Assembly (NCBI GenBank): GCA_015847255.1
Contig: JADLZK010011205.1
Span: 744,001 to 808,000 of the forward strand
DNA: 64,000 nt
Reading direction: 5' to 3'
Source of the DNA: Hyparrhenia diplandra
Lineage: Eukaryota; Streptophyta; Magnoliopsida; Poales; Poaceae
Position 1 is the stretch's first letter; every line of letters starts with the position of its first letter. This document shows, in pieces, positions 12,065 through 24,000 of this stretch. The position numbers and the translations under genes are program-made. A model generated the notes under the pieces. It searched no databases, was not told the DNA's origin, and worked only from the letters and a program-made list of their open reading frames with translations.

Positions 12065-12588
12065 AATCTGGTTGTTTTATTTTAAATTATAATATAATGT
12101 TGCTGTAAAAAACACCAGGACTCCTCTCCGTATCATCCCGAACAAAAGCAGCTATCAGGTGGTCCAGCCCACACCCCACGCGGCCCAACACCCATCCGCA
12201 GCAGCATACCACTCCAGAGTCTCCTTCCCTTAAAAAAATAAAATAAATAAATAATAATAAAAACACTCCAGACTCTCCCACAGTCCCACTCTTCTTGCAG
12301 ACGCCAACTCTTCTTCCCGTCTCCCATCCCCATCCCCATCTGACCCTAACCCACCCAGCACCCAGCAGCAAGTACAGCGGCGCGAAGGCGAGCAGCCCTC
12401 CGCCGCGGCGGCGCTCGTGGCTGAGCGCCAGCACGAGCGCGAGCAACCGCGGGAGCGGCGGCCGGCCGGCGGCGGCGCGGGGCACGGAGGCGAGCGTCGT
12501 CCAGATCGCCGCCGCCTTGCCCGCACCGGCCAATCCCTCCGGCCGGCGAGAAAGGAACCAGCTCAAATCGAAATCCCACCCCACTTCC
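12065..12588. promoter_or_regulatory. Upstream region of F-box B
   Basis: The stretch changes from AT-rich to GC-rich at about 12340. From about 12480 ('gcgtcgtccagatcgccgc..ttgcccgc') it matches the regions just before F-box C (about 16955) and F-box D (about 29095), so a common 5' leader was duplicated with the genes. No TATA box could be fixed with confidence. Confidence 0.4.
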
Positions 12589-14030
12589 ATGGAGCAAAGC
12601 GGCCAGACTGCCGCCAAGCTTGCCAAGCCTGCCGACGGCGGCGAGGACCGCCTCAGCGCGCTCCCCGACGAAGTCATCGTCCTTATCCTCGAGTGCCTCC
12701 CCACCACCGACGAGGCTGCGCGGACCAGCGTGCTCGCGCGCCGCTGGCGCGGCCTCTGGCGCCTCCTCTCGAAGCTCGACTTCCGCCTCCGCCCCGACGG
12801 CGACGGCATCCGCGAGCTGCTCGATGTCCCAGACGCGCCACCGCTCTGCTTCATCTCGGTCACCACCGAAGGCGCTACCGCCGATTCCGCGACGGCCTGG
12901 CTTCCCGTCGCCGCGCCGCCTGGCCGGTGGCCTTGTCTACCACAACAACAAGAAGGCCAGGACCAGGAGGGGAGGCAACAACGACGAGGTTCAGCTTCCC
13001 CTGCTTCGAGAATGCCACTTCGATTGAGATCCACCTGAGGTCTCTTGGCGGCCTCGCCTTGCCGTTGTTGGGCGTCTTCACCCGGCTCACCGATCTCGAT
13101 CTGAGGTCTGTCGTGTTCCGGGGCCGTGTGAGCTCGGCGATCTCGTCGTCTCGCCACGGTGCCCATGCTTACAAAAAGCTCGGTATCGGCTACTCCTGGG
13201 ATTGGGTAATCTCTCCATCCACTCCAACTCACTACTGCAAATCAACCTCATGTTCTGTAACCTGCGGCAGCAGCAGCTTACCATCGTGACCCCGCTTCTC
13301 CAGAAGCTAAGCGTGCATCACAACTTTCTAAGTGGTGAGGATCAGATTGGACAGCAGGGTGCCATCATCAGAGCACCTCAGATAGTGTCCCTGGTGTGGA
13401 TGGATCGGTACGATCCACGATATTTCGATCTTGGCAATCTTGGCAAACTCCGAAAAGCTGCAGACAGGCTATTTCTATGTATATGGATACAATACCCATA
13501 GAGAACGTAACGCAGTTGTCTAAGACTTCTGCAGCAATTTGAGGTGCTTGACAGCCTTCATCTGCGGCTCATCTACTTTAAGCAGGATGTAAGGCACCAT
13601 CAATACTTGTTGGGAGACATGACGGTGCTCCCTCAGATTACATTCTTGCACCTGGATTTGTGCAACCGTGAACACGCTTTTTGGAGCCAGCTTGTTCCAT
13701 GTGCTTAGGATGTGTAACGGGTTTACTTAAGATTGTCACCGTGGTTATATGATCATTGTGGCAACATGGAGGCAAAACCTGCTGCCAACTTGGAGGCGTA
13801 ACCTGCTGCATGTCCGCCGCCGTGTTTGTGATCAACCGTAAAAACCGAAGACCGATGAACTTGTGCCGGATCACCTTGAAGATGTACGCATCATTGGACT
13901 GCGAGGAGCTCAAGATGAGGTTGCTCTTGCGCAGCGTTTCTCGGTTGGGCCACCGCATCAAAAAAGCCCCGAGGATAGCATTGGTCAAAGAGATGGATGA
14001 AAGCAAGATTGAGAGTTTCGCTAAGCATTA
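12589..14030 (+). pseudogene. F-box/LRR/FBD-class gene, copy B (broken)
   Basis: The ATG at 12589 opens an N-terminus shared with copies C and D. The F-box starts at about residue 17 (DRLSALPDEVIVLILECLPT, then ARTSVLARRWRGLWRLLSKL). The reading then breaks near 12905, where the homologous frame continues as RRLAGGLVYHN. It shifts again near 13020 (SLGGLALPLLGVFTRLTDLDLR) and near 13190-13205 (NLSIHSNSLLQINLMFC, then IVSLVWMDRYDPRYF). After 13450 the homologous text is split by further shifts and stops (LLGDMTVLPQITFLHLDL near 13600, KIESFAKH at the end). A functional relative would bind a Skp1-like adaptor through the F-box and a substrate through the LRRs. Of the B-D group this is the most decayed copy. 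Confidence 0.75.
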
Positions 14031-14201
14031 GCAGGCTTCATTAGGCCGTAAACATGCATACAATTTGTGACCGTGATGTGACAAGTAAGAGGTCGGTGCG
14101 CTCATTCGCCCCTGTAAGACCAAAGTGTGCCACGTCGTTGTGACTCGATGCACTGGTTGGTGCTGGCTGGTTTACCTTTTGTTAAAGGTATCAGGCAACG
14201 G

Positions 14202-14349
14202 TTGTAGCCCTTAGTTGGTTTCGTTTGTGTATGTTCTAGTACTATGCTTCATTGTATCCCGTAGTAGGTTTCATCTGTGTGTGATCTTGTACTATGCTTT
14301 ATTGTAGCCCTTAGTAGATTTCATTGGTGTGTGCTCTTGTACTATGCAA
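14202..14349. repeat. 50-bp minisatellite in F-box B 3' flank
   Basis: About three copies of a 50-bp unit that begins 'ttgtagcccttagt', passes 'ggtttc' and 'gtgtgt', and ends 'tactatgcttca'. The same array is present after F-box C (three units) and F-box D (two units), so it predates the duplications and has since changed unit number. Confidence 0.85.
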
Positions 14350-14399
14350 CGTGGTAAGTTACTGAATTTGTGTCCATGAGAGGGACTCGTGTCAAATTA

Positions 14400-14916
14400 T
14401 TATTTTTCCATTATGGCGCCTTTTTTTCCTCCTTGATTGTTTTATTAAGGTCATCCTTCAAGGCTTCTGCCACTTCTATTGTGAATGAACTTTTAATTTA
14501 ATGGATTCTTATGTTTGAAGAATAGCTAGGTAGATCTACTGATTCAAAAAAAAAAAAGGGTCGATCCAATGATCCACTTGTCAATATGATGGCTACGAAT
14601 ACAAACTGGTTCAAATAAATAAATAAAAAAAGATTACAAACTGGTTCCATTCTTACCCACGAGATGATGCATGCATATCTTGGTCTCAAAGGTAATTTAT
14701 CCGTGTTAATAATTTTTTAGCCTCGCATGTATCACTATCACTTTGTGCACTCATTTTGTTTCAACAAAAGATAGGCAATGGCTATTCTTGTTGCTGACAT
14801 GATTTTTGTAGATTTCCGAAATCTTAGTATGCAGGTTGAAGAAGGCACATGCTTAGTTCGGTCCCACTTGTGGTTAGAGTCAGAAATCATCGCTGGTTCT
14901 AGTAGCAGCATCGCCG
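14400..14916 (+). pseudogene. DA1 3' fragment, copy 2
   Basis: An intron piece and two exons of the DA1-like gene follow F-box B. Exon 14633-14691 keeps TGSILTHEMMHAYLGLK with the HExxH motif. The next exon starts at 14812 and reads EEGTCLVRSHLWLESEIIAGS before stopping abruptly at about 14916, where the sequence becomes PIG-X intron ('ctatggatttatgcaactgt'). A partial local duplication of 'acaaactggtt' lies just before the HEMMH exon. With no start, end or UIM/LIM part it cannot make a DA1 protein. Confidence 0.75.
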
Positions 14917-15902
14917 GGTTCTATGGATTTATGCAACTGTGATGGGCCATCCCTTGTGCATGGTACCTTTAAACTGGCATTGTTTTGAATTCTGATGGAC
15001 TACTGTAAAAATAACTTCAGTTGCAGAATAATCTGGGAGACAGGGAAATGAGAATTAGGTGCTTATAAAGAGTAACAAACTGAAAATGACTATTATTTAT
15101 GGTATAATTGTGCTTTGTAGGCCCTACTTATCTAAATTAAGTTTGAGCTTAAAACGTTTGCTGCATTGTATATCTCTGTATTTTGATCTATTGTGTATAT
15201 GTCTTAATTTATATATCTTGAAAAGTGTTAAAGTTGGGATACACAGAACATACAACTGGGTTATTTGCTTATTAGGCAACTCAGGTTGTGAAGAGAAAGT
15301 TCTATTATTGTAACTCTCCATTTAGCATGTTTTGTAAAGACCATGGGCCTAATATATAGATAAGGTATCCACAACTTTAATAATTTCTGTTTAGTTCTGC
15401 TTTTAATGCAAAATGTAGAAAACAATATTCCCTAGTGATAATCATGTTGCCCACCTTGCCATTTTCATGTTCTCTTAATGGTACAAACATGCCTGAAATG
15501 CATGGTGTTTTGAAATAAATACATGTTTCATTGTTTATCTTGGTCAATTTCAAATAGGCATATTTAGTAATAGCCATTTGTCAGAACATTTCTGAATAAA
15601 CTTTGTTGACTACCGACTGTGACGCTTATTAATTTGCTGGCTCTTGATGCCAGTGGCTATGCCGCGGTGGAGTTTGGTGACCGAGATCTGCTCCTCCGCT
15701 ACAGAAAAAAAGAAATCCATTCGGATTCCTGTCTTGGGTGATTAAGAATAAGAATCTCTAAGCTGCACCCCCTGTACCTGAGAAAGCTGCATGGCACATA
15801 CCCTGTGGAGATGAGGCCCACATAGGATTTGTATCTAGCATCACGTTTCTTTCAGCTCTTGTTTGTTCCATGTGCATCGTCTTAGCTGCTCTAATTTTAT
15901 GA
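14917..15902 (+). pseudogene. PIG-X copy 2, intron 3 and exon 4 only
   Basis: From 14917 the sequence follows intron 3 of PIG-X copy 1 (about 8690 onward), with blocks rearranged: the 'cctagtgataatcatgttgcccacc' block comes after a relocated 'tttagcatgttttgtaaagacc' block at about 15315. Exon 4 is recognisable from about 15640 ('cttgatgccagtggctatgcc') to the hydrophobic C-terminus ending at TGA 15900-15902. It has several indels, for example near 15745 and 15775. Exons 1-3 are absent, replaced by the DA1 fragment. Confidence 0.7.
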
Positions 15903-17054
15903 CATCTTAGGCTCCTAGCAGGTAGCAGGTCTAAGTTTCTTCTTCACACAAATACTGAAATGCGAGAGAGTAAATTCTTCTCCATGCATCCAGACATCCT
16001 TGCAAATGACAATCCAGTTGCCATCAGTTTTGCTAGCAGAAGTCTTTGCAATTTCCGTTGAACTGGAGTTGCAAACTTGCAAAGACCAGAACCAGATCAG
16101 AGTTCCTCTTTGTGGCAGAAAAAGTAGTTCCAAAAGAAAAAAAAATCATTTACTTCAAGTTCAGTTTATGCTCCTGAGGCAGGTTTTCTTCTTAGTTTTT
16201 TTTTTTTAACAAAAAGAATAAAGAAGACTAATAGATGAAACATCAAGTGTATGTGTAAACAATTTACAAGGTAGTTTTTGTTTTGTTTCAGGTAAGGCAG
16301 CTTGAGACCCCTACTCTCAGGAGTGTTGCTATCATGTCTTGCCTTGATCTGCAGGAGAAAACCTGATTATATTGTGTTGAGTGTTGACAACATGGTTGCA
16401 GAGCACAATGTTGATTGATACAGAATCACGAATAGTCGCATGGCAGAGATAAATTATTTTGTTTTCATGGGTCTCATGGCATCAAATTATACTACCAGTT
16501 CCGGCTCCTGTGAGGACTTGTTTGTAACTACAATAGAAACAAAAAGGGTATGAAATTGAGTACACCCATTGCTAGTGTCCCAGATACCTTTTTTCCCCTT
16601 GTTCATGCAGCTCGCAAGTATCCATGGAATGAATTTTTTTTTTTTTTCTCTTTGCATGAGTTTTTGCACGATGACATTTATTCCCATATGTCTGTCAAGT
16701 AATCCCATATTCCCATCTGTCAGGTCAGGGGCCTGTTCGGCAATCCCTGGTAGGGACTAGCATTAGTTGGGCCGACGCATGGGCCCTGGGCCTAGAGCCC
16801 AGGCCAGACTCTGCTGGATAAACAAGGGAAGAAGTAAGAACGAAGCGGAGGTTCCCCTTCTCGAGAAAACTCCCCATCCAACTGTTCATCTTCTTCCCCT
16901 CGAACCCTAGCTTCTACAGCTACTGGCTCTGCTTCCTTTCCATTCTCTACTATCCAGAGCGGCGTCCAGATCGCCGCAGCCTTGCCCGCGCGTGGCAATC
17001 CCTCCGGCCGGCGACAAAGAAACCAAGCCCAAATCGAAATCCCTCCCCACTTCC
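15903..17054. repeat. Duplicated PIG-X 3' flank, unit II, and F-box C leader
   Basis: At about 15905-16730 this is the second copy of the PIG-X 3' flank. From 16731 to about 16830 there is a GC-rich patch ('ggcctgttcgg', 'gggccctgggcc') not found in the other units, and then the F-box leader that copies B and D share. No gene is supported. Confidence 0.5.
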
Positions 17055-18542
17055 ATGGAGGAAAGCGGCGGCCAGATCGCCGCCAAGCTTACCAAGCCTG
17101 CCGATGGCGGCGAGGACCGCCTCAGCGCGCTCCCCGACGAAGTCATCGTTCTTATCCTCGAGTGCCTCCCCACCACCGCCGAGGCTGCGCGGACCAGCGT
17201 GCTCGCGCGCCGCTGGCGCCGCCTCTGGCGCCTCCTCTCGAAGCTCCACTTCCAACTCCGCCCCGACGGCGACCGCATCCGCGAGCTGCTCGATGTCACT
17301 GACGCGCCACAGCTCCGCTACATCTCGGTCACCAACAAAGCAGCGGCGCCGCCGCCGCCGATCCTGCTATTGCGACGGCCTGGCTTCCCGCCGCCCGCGC
17401 CGCCTGGCCGGTGGCCTTGTCTACCACAACATGTCTCCGGATCTGGAGACGGCCAAGAGGGCAGGCACCGTTCAGCTACCCCTGCTTCGAGAATGCCACC
17501 TGTATTCAATTCGTCCTACGGCTTCTTGGCCTTGCCTTGCCGTCGCTGGGCGTCTTCACCCGCTCACCGATCTCTACCTGATGTCCGTCGACTTCCGAGG
17601 CTCGTGTGCCCTCGGCGATCTAGTCTCCTCGCCGCGGTGCCCATGCTTACAGAAGCTCAGCATTGTCAGCTCCTCGGGATTGTAATCTCTCCATCCACCT
17701 GAGTCTCTCCTGGAAATCAACCTCAGGTTCTGCAACTCGCGGTTGCGGCAGCTCACGATCGTGACCCGCTTCTCCAGAAGCTAAACGTGCATGATAGCTT
17801 TGATCGTATTATTTTTGGTGATGATCAGAGTGAACAGGGTGCCAACATCACAGCACCTCAGATAGTGTCCCTGTTGTGGATGGATCAGTACGATCCACGA
17901 TATTTCCATCTTGGCAATCTTGGTGAACTCCGAAAGCTGCACACAGGCCATTTTTATGTATATGGACAACAAACCAATAGAGAATATAATCACAGTTGTC
18001 TAAGGCTCTTGCAGCAATTTAAGGTGCTTGACAGTCTTCATCTGCAGCTCATTTACTGTATGCATTATATAAGCCACCATCGATACTTGTTGGGAGACAT
18101 GACGGCGCTCCCTCGGATTACATTCTTGCACCTTGATTTGGTCAACCGTGAGCATGCTTTTGGAGCCAGCTTGTTCCATGTGCTCAGGATGTGTATCGGT
18201 TTAAGAAGATTGACACTCATGTTATATGGCCGTCGTGGCAACTTGGTGGCAGAACCTGCTGCATGTCCATCAGGCTGTGTTTGTGATCAACCAGAAAACT
18301 GGAAGACTGATGAACTTGTGCTGGATCACCTTGAAGATGTACGCATCATTGGACTGCGAGGAGCTGAGCACGAGGTTGCTCTTGTGCAGCGGTTTCTTGG
18401 TTGGGCCACTGTACTGAAAAGCCTGAGGATAAAATTTGTCAGCGAGATGACTGAAGCCAAGATTGAGAGTTCCGCTGAGGCGTTAGCAGGCTACTCTAGG
18501 CTAGAAACATGCGTACAGTTTGAGATTAGTGACAGCAAGTAA
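17055..18542 (+). pseudogene. F-box/LRR/FBD-class gene, copy C (broken in the middle)
   Basis: The ATG at 17055 starts the shared N-terminus with an intact F-box (DRLSALPDEVIVLILECLPT, then RTSVLARRWRRLW). The frame is lost near 17370-17400 and the LRR part at 17400-17780 needs several shifts. From about 17790 the C-terminal half is open to the stop at 18540-18542 and looks well kept: ITAPQIVSLLWMDQYDPRYF, LRLLQQFKVLDSLHLQL, LLGDMTALPRITFLHLDL, LDHLEDVRIIGLRGAEHE, FLGWATVLKSLRI. Known relatives are SCF substrate receptors; this product could not be made as read. The preserved C-terminal half is notable because the middle is so damaged. Confidence 0.78.
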
Positions 18543-18649
18543 GAGGTCAGTTCGCTCAGTCAGCCCAGAAGACCAAAATTTGCCACGCGACTCTGAAGCA
18601 CTAGTTGGTGTTGGCTGGTTTACCTTTTGTTAAAGGTATCAGGCAGCGG

Positions 18650-18798
18650 TTGTAGCCCTTAGTCGGTTTCATTTGTGTATGTTCTAGTACTATGCTTCAT
18701 TGTAGCCCTTAGTAGGTTTCATCTGTGTGTGATCTTGTACTATGCTTCATTGTAGCCCTTAGTAGATTTTATTTGTGTGCGCTTTTTTACTATGCAAT
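18650..18798. repeat. 50-bp minisatellite in F-box C 3' flank
   Basis: Three units of the 50-bp repeat, each starting 'ttgtagcccttagt', in the same place relative to the stop codon as in copies B and D. Confidence 0.85.
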
Positions 18799-18869
18799 GT
18801 GATAAGTTACTCAATCTGTGTCCATGAGAGGGACTCTTGGCAAATTATTTTTTTCCATGTATGGCGTCT

Positions 18870-19301
18870 TTTTTTTTCCTCCTTCATTGTTTTATTAAGG
18901 TCATCCTTCAAGGCTTCTGCCACTTCCGTTGTGAATGAACCTTTAATGGATTCTTATGTTTGAAGAATAGCTAGGTAGATCTACTGATTCAAAAAAAGAA
19001 AAAAAAAAGGTAGATCTACTTGTTAATATGATGGCTACGCAGATTACAAACTGGTTCCATTCTTGCCCACGAGATGATGCATGCATATCTTTCGTCTCAA
19101 AGGTAATTTATCCACGCTAATAATTTCTGGGCCTGGCATGTATCACTATAACTTTGTGCACTCATTTTCCTTCAAAAAAAAAAAAAAATAGACAATGGCT
19201 ATTCTTTTTGCTGACATGATTTTTCTTTCTGTAGGATTCCGAAAGCTTAGTATACAGGCTGAAGAAGGCATCTGCCAAGTTCTGTCCCACCTGTGGTTAT
19301 T
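18870..19301 (+). pseudogene. DA1 3' fragment, copy 3, fused to PIG-X
   Basis: DA1 intron sequence ('tcatccttcaaggcttctgcc') leads to exon 19043-19102, with TGSILAHEMMHAY and then one extra T that shifts the frame. The next exon begins at 19235 and reads FRKLSIQAEEGICQVLSHLWL. At about 19300 it passes without a break into PIG-X exon 2 in the same reading frame. The parents share 'cagaaatc' at the matching spot (DA1 about 766-773; PIG-X about 7665-7672), which suggests a microhomology join. Confidence 0.75.
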
Positions 19302-19797
19302 AGAATCCATCAAATACATGCCCTGCTCTAGGACGCACATTGGTGATGCATGTCTCGACGACACCTTGACGGGCCAGCTTGCTCAGCGTCATGACTTAGT
19401 GGAAATGCCCGATTCTAGTGGATTGTGCAAAGTTCTTGCTGATGATGCTGAAATGCCTATGCTCTCAAAATTGCGCCGGCAACTAGTTGGTGAAGGTTCT
19501 CACCGCTGTTTAGTCTATTCTGTGGATTTTGGTTTCTGTGGCAGTGCTATGGTTAATTTTCTTAATGGCTGTGATGCCCATCTGGTGATACTTGAAAAAG
19601 TCCCAGAAGCGGTGTTTGCTGACCGATTTGAGCTGCAGCATTTTGTTGAGCGCAAAGGTGAAATCTGAATCTGAGAAAGATCTTAGAACTGCATTATTTG
19701 CACTCTGCTAATCTTATTTTTTTAAAAAAATCTTGCAGTTTTCGTTGATGTTGCTGTTTTTGGAGACACCAACCTTGAACTCCTCACAGCTCTATCT

Positions 19798-20310
19798 AAA
19801 GCTGGATAGCTCGGTTTCGGCTCGGTCTAGCTCGTTAGGATAACGAGCTAGCTTCGCTCGCTCGTTATCTTAACGAGCTAGAATGCCGGGCTCGCTCGGC
19901 TCATTAAGCTCTCGCGAGCTAGCTCGTTAAGCTTCGCGAGCCAGGTGTTTAAAAATACACAAAATATAATATTTGCATTTATATAAAGCTTGAAAATGAT
20001 AATAATATAAAATAATACATCCAACAACTTTAAATTGAACAAAATACTTATATGTGCTAACATATCAACCATTTATAGAGTGCAAAAATGTGAAGTAACA
20101 TAAAACTAACATATGTTTCGATAATTTTTTATCAAAAACGTGGCTCATTTAGCTCGCGAGCCGCTCATGAGCTGGAAGCTCGAGTTGGCTCGTTATCGCT
20201 AACGAGCTAAAATCCTGCGCTTGGCTCAAGTATTAACGAGCCGAAGTCGAGCCAAGAAGCTTGCGACGAGCGAGCGAGCTAACGAAGCTTCGAGTTTTTC
20301 GTCTAGCTTT
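19798..20310. mobile_element. 513-bp Mutator-like non-autonomous element
   Basis: The element sits inside PIG-X exon 3 between copies of 'agctctatc(c/t)' at 19788-19797 and 20311-20320, a 10-bp duplication with one mismatch. Copies 1 and 3 give empty and filled sites. Its ends match in inverse (AAAGCTgGA.. and ..TCtAGCTTT). Both subterminal parts are crowded with GAGCT, GCTCG and TAACGAG words in both orientations, while the core is AT-rich. A 9-10 bp duplication points to Mutator-like transposition; no transposase is encoded. Confidence 0.7.
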
Positions 20311-20693
20311 AGCTCTATCCAATCGGTCATCTGTTGATATTCATTTTGATCTCAGGCTAATCATTTCTACCAGCGACAGCCTTGTAATAGAGATGCCTCT
20401 CCATGCTAGATATATATTACCAGTGGCCAAAAAAAAAAAAAAGTTCATTAAAATTGTTTAGTTCCTGGTATCTGCAATTGAACATTACTTGTTTTCCTTG
20501 TAACATACTAGCTTAGGATATGCTTCTGTACTGAAATTTTGTCTGCAAATAGAACACTCAGATTTGCCTAGATATTGATTGGTACATCATTTCCATGATG
20601 GACATCAAACAATGCATGCTGGAACATAGAAGCTCTTATATTAGGCTGCACTAATGCATAATAATAGTAGATATATGTTTTCCTCTCCCTTTG

Positions 20694-21053
20694 TGTCATG
20701 TGGGGACGCTCCTACACGAGACGGCGCCGTGCGAGGGACGTGCGCAGGGCCGCTGAGCGTGCCGAGCGCATGCAGCAGGAAGGCACCGGCTTAAGTGGCT
20801 AGATTAGAAAGTCAAGGATCTGATTTGTTAGCTTCTATAATTAGTCCTTAAGTCTAGGACCAGTTGGTTGGCCGAGGGGCCTTTAAGCAAGATTAAACCA
20901 ATTCTCTCTCTCTAATCTCTCTCAAGCCATGGTCTAGGGGGGCATAACCCTACCGACGAAGGCGGCAAGGGGCATAACCGGCCCGGCCACCACGGACGGC
21001 GGCTACGATCTACGAGCCAAGGTCCTCCTACCCTCGGGCTCACCGCCCCGACA
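20694..21053 (+). repeat. 5' LTR of the Ty3/gypsy element
   Basis: It begins TGTCATGTGGGG and ends ..GACA. It is 360 bp against 399 bp for the 3' LTR. The main difference is a gap of about 30 bp after 'ggggccttta', plus scattered small indels. The primer-binding site downstream is not clearly recognisable. Confidence 0.88.
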
Positions 21054-24000
21054 ACCAGTATCTCGGTCTCGTCGATCCTCTCCCACCACATCCACCCAAT
21101 CCTCCCACCGCCGCAAATGGGGCCCACACCGCCGCCACCATCTCCCTCTTCCCCGCCCACAGCCACCTCTTCATCGCCAAGCCATGGGCTTATCAGCCCT
21201 CCATTGCCGGCGTGATGAAGAGCTCTTAACCTCACCATCGATATGTCCAAGATGCAAACCGACATGGCAACCATGCGAGGAGAAGATCGGCTCATCCGCC
21301 GACCCAACGTCCACTCCGACGGCCGGCACCCACCGGATCGCCCCCGAAATTCCGGAAGATGGAGTTCCGCCGCCGGCGGCAAGTCCGACCCATCGATCTT
21401 CCCCAATCGGTGTGAGGCCTAGCTCGCTGCGGCCGCACCATCTTAGGAGGAGAAGGTGTGGATGGCGTCGTACAACATGGAGGATGTGGCCCACCAGGTT
21501 CCTCCAACTCCAGGAGGATGAAGGCACGCCGCCATGGGGGCGCTTCAAGAGCTCCTCAATCGGTTCGACCGGGCGTTCCGCGATCTTATTTGCTCGAGCT
21601 CACGGAGTGCCGACGCACCGCCGATCGGGTGAGGAAATACCCCAACCGTTTCCGTGCACTTCTTCCGCGGCTGGTCGACCGGAGGAAAGCCGGCGTGCGA
21701 CTCTACTGCCGCGGGTTGTTGCCTCCGCCGAGCCATCGGTGCGCATCCATGCGCCTGGAAACCTGGCCGCGGCCATGAGTCCGCCGGGACGTTGGAGCTG
21801 ATCGGCCGACCGGATCGCCCCAACCGCCTCCCCGGCTCGCGGGCGACCCCGCCAGCCCCGCTCCACGCCCACGTTGCCGGCGCGGCGCCGCGCCCGCCGT
21901 GCTCCAGTGCCGGTCCTCCACGCCCGCCACAGAAGCGGCCGGCCCTTCCTCGCGCCCCCCGCGGGCGCGCCGGCCGGCCCTCCGCCTCTCTCGTGAGGAG
22001 CGCGAGCGGGCGTCGTCGTCTGGGCCTTGTTACTTTATGTAACGAGCCCTACTCACGCTGCCACACCGGTGTGCCACCGCATCTTCTACATCGACGGCGT
22101 CGGCCGAGGAAACCGCCCCGTCACGGTGAGGCTTGCAGCAGCCGCCCCATTTTTCCCTCCGCGCGAGTTCTTCGGTATGCCCATTTGTGACATCATGCGG
22201 TGCGCGTGACCATCGCGCGGCATCCTTCAAGGCCCTCCTCGATACCGCTCCACATAACTTCATCGGGAGGCAGCTGTGCACCGTCATGTGGCTCAGCACA
22301 CTCCCGGCGAAGATGATCGCTACGCCGGTGGCCAACGGAGAGCGCATCTCATGCCGGGCGTGTTCAGCGTGCAGCCCTCGACATCGCCGGCGGCGAGGCG
22401 TTCGTCGACCTACATCGTGCCTCTCCCGGCTATGACGTGGTCCGGGGCACCGGGGAGATGGTGACCTTGGGCTCGATTGTGCGGGACTTCACGTGCTCCG
22501 CGTCGCTCACCCGCGATGGCCGCGATGGCCGCTGGGAGGGCGTGACCGACCACGCGACGCCCGGCGCCGCGCCACCACGCCACCACGGTCCTCCTCGACG
22601 AAGTTGATGGCGAGCTTTGGGGGCCCTTCGCCGAGCCGGCCGCCGCGCCTCCGCAGCGCCGACGACCACTGCAAAGATCGCCCAAGCCGGGCGAAGGCCG
22701 TGGCCGTTCGACGGTTCTGGTACCCGCGGCGCGCACAAAGACGAGCCGAGCGCCCAGTGTGCCGCCATGATTCGGCAAGGCATCGTCGACGCATGGCGAC
22801 TTCCGCGTTCTTGTCCCCCGGTCCCTCGTCAAGAAACCGGACCGGTCGCGGGCGTTTCGCATCGACTACGGGCGTTGAGCGCCGCCACCGTGAAGGACGC
22901 TTTCCCATCCTCGCCGTGGACGAGCTCCTCGGCGAGCTCCACGGGCGTGCTTCTTCACCAAGCTCGACTTGCGCCCGGCTACCACCAAGTCCGCACGCGG
23001 CCGGCCGACATTCACAAGACGGCGTTAAGGACGCACGATGGCTTCACGAGTTCCCGGGTCATGGCTTTGCGCCGCAACGCCCGACCACGTTCGAGCATTG
23101 ATGAACGACGCGTGCTCGGGCCGTTCCTTCGGCGTTCGTCCTGGTATTTTTGATGATATTTTGATTCTGATCGCACATGGGCCGTGTTCACCTCACGACA
23201 TCTCCGCGCCGCGTGTTCACGGGAGCTCGCCGCACGCTTTGTTCCTCGCGCGCTCCAAGCGCCTTCTGCGTCGTCCGCGTGGCGTACCTGGCCACATCGT
23301 CTCAGCCGTGGCGTGGCCATGGATCCGCCAAACTCCGTGCGTGCGGATCGGCCACGGCCTCGGTTGGCTAAGGGTCGTGGCGTGGCTTCCTTTGACTTGC
23401 CGGCTACTACGGGAAGTTCGTCCACAACTACGGCACCATCGCCGCGGCCGGCCACCGCTCTCCTTCGGAAGGACGGCTTCTCCGGTCCGAGGAGGCAGCC
23501 ACCGCGTTCTTTGCCCTCAAGTCCGCCGGTGACCTCGGCTCGATTGCTTTCGCCATGCCGATTTCTCCAAGACGTTCGCGGGTGGAGTGCGACGCTTCAT
23601 CCATGGGTTCGGGCGGGCCGGTCCGGCGACCACACCGTCGCGCTTCTTCGGCCGACCAGGTGGTGCCACGGCACAATCGCCTCGCGGCCTACGAGCGCCA
23701 GCCGATCGGGTCGGTCCACGCCAGGCGCATTGAGGTCGTATGTGGGGTCGCGTTCGTCGTCAAGACCGATCACTACTCTGACCTCAAGTACCGCTGATCG
23801 AGGCTCTCCACCATCCCCCCAACACCATTGGGTGGGGAAGCTCCTCGGCCCGACTTCACCCGGAGTACAAGCCGGGCTCACTAATGCCGGTCGATGCCCT
23901 CTCCCCACCGGACACCGCCCACTGACGGGCGCTGTCATGTTGCTCTCGCGCCGCTTTGACTTCGCCGACGGCGTCAAGCTCGGGGCCACGGACCTCGGCC

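Noticed and set aside
12087..13232. 381-codon minus-strand open frame
   Set aside because: It is antisense to F-box B over its GC-rich half and reads Arg/Ser-rich text; a shadow frame.
14202..14349. Regularly spaced repeats as a CRISPR-like array
   Set aside because: Units are contiguous without spacers, and the DNA is plant nuclear; this is a minisatellite.
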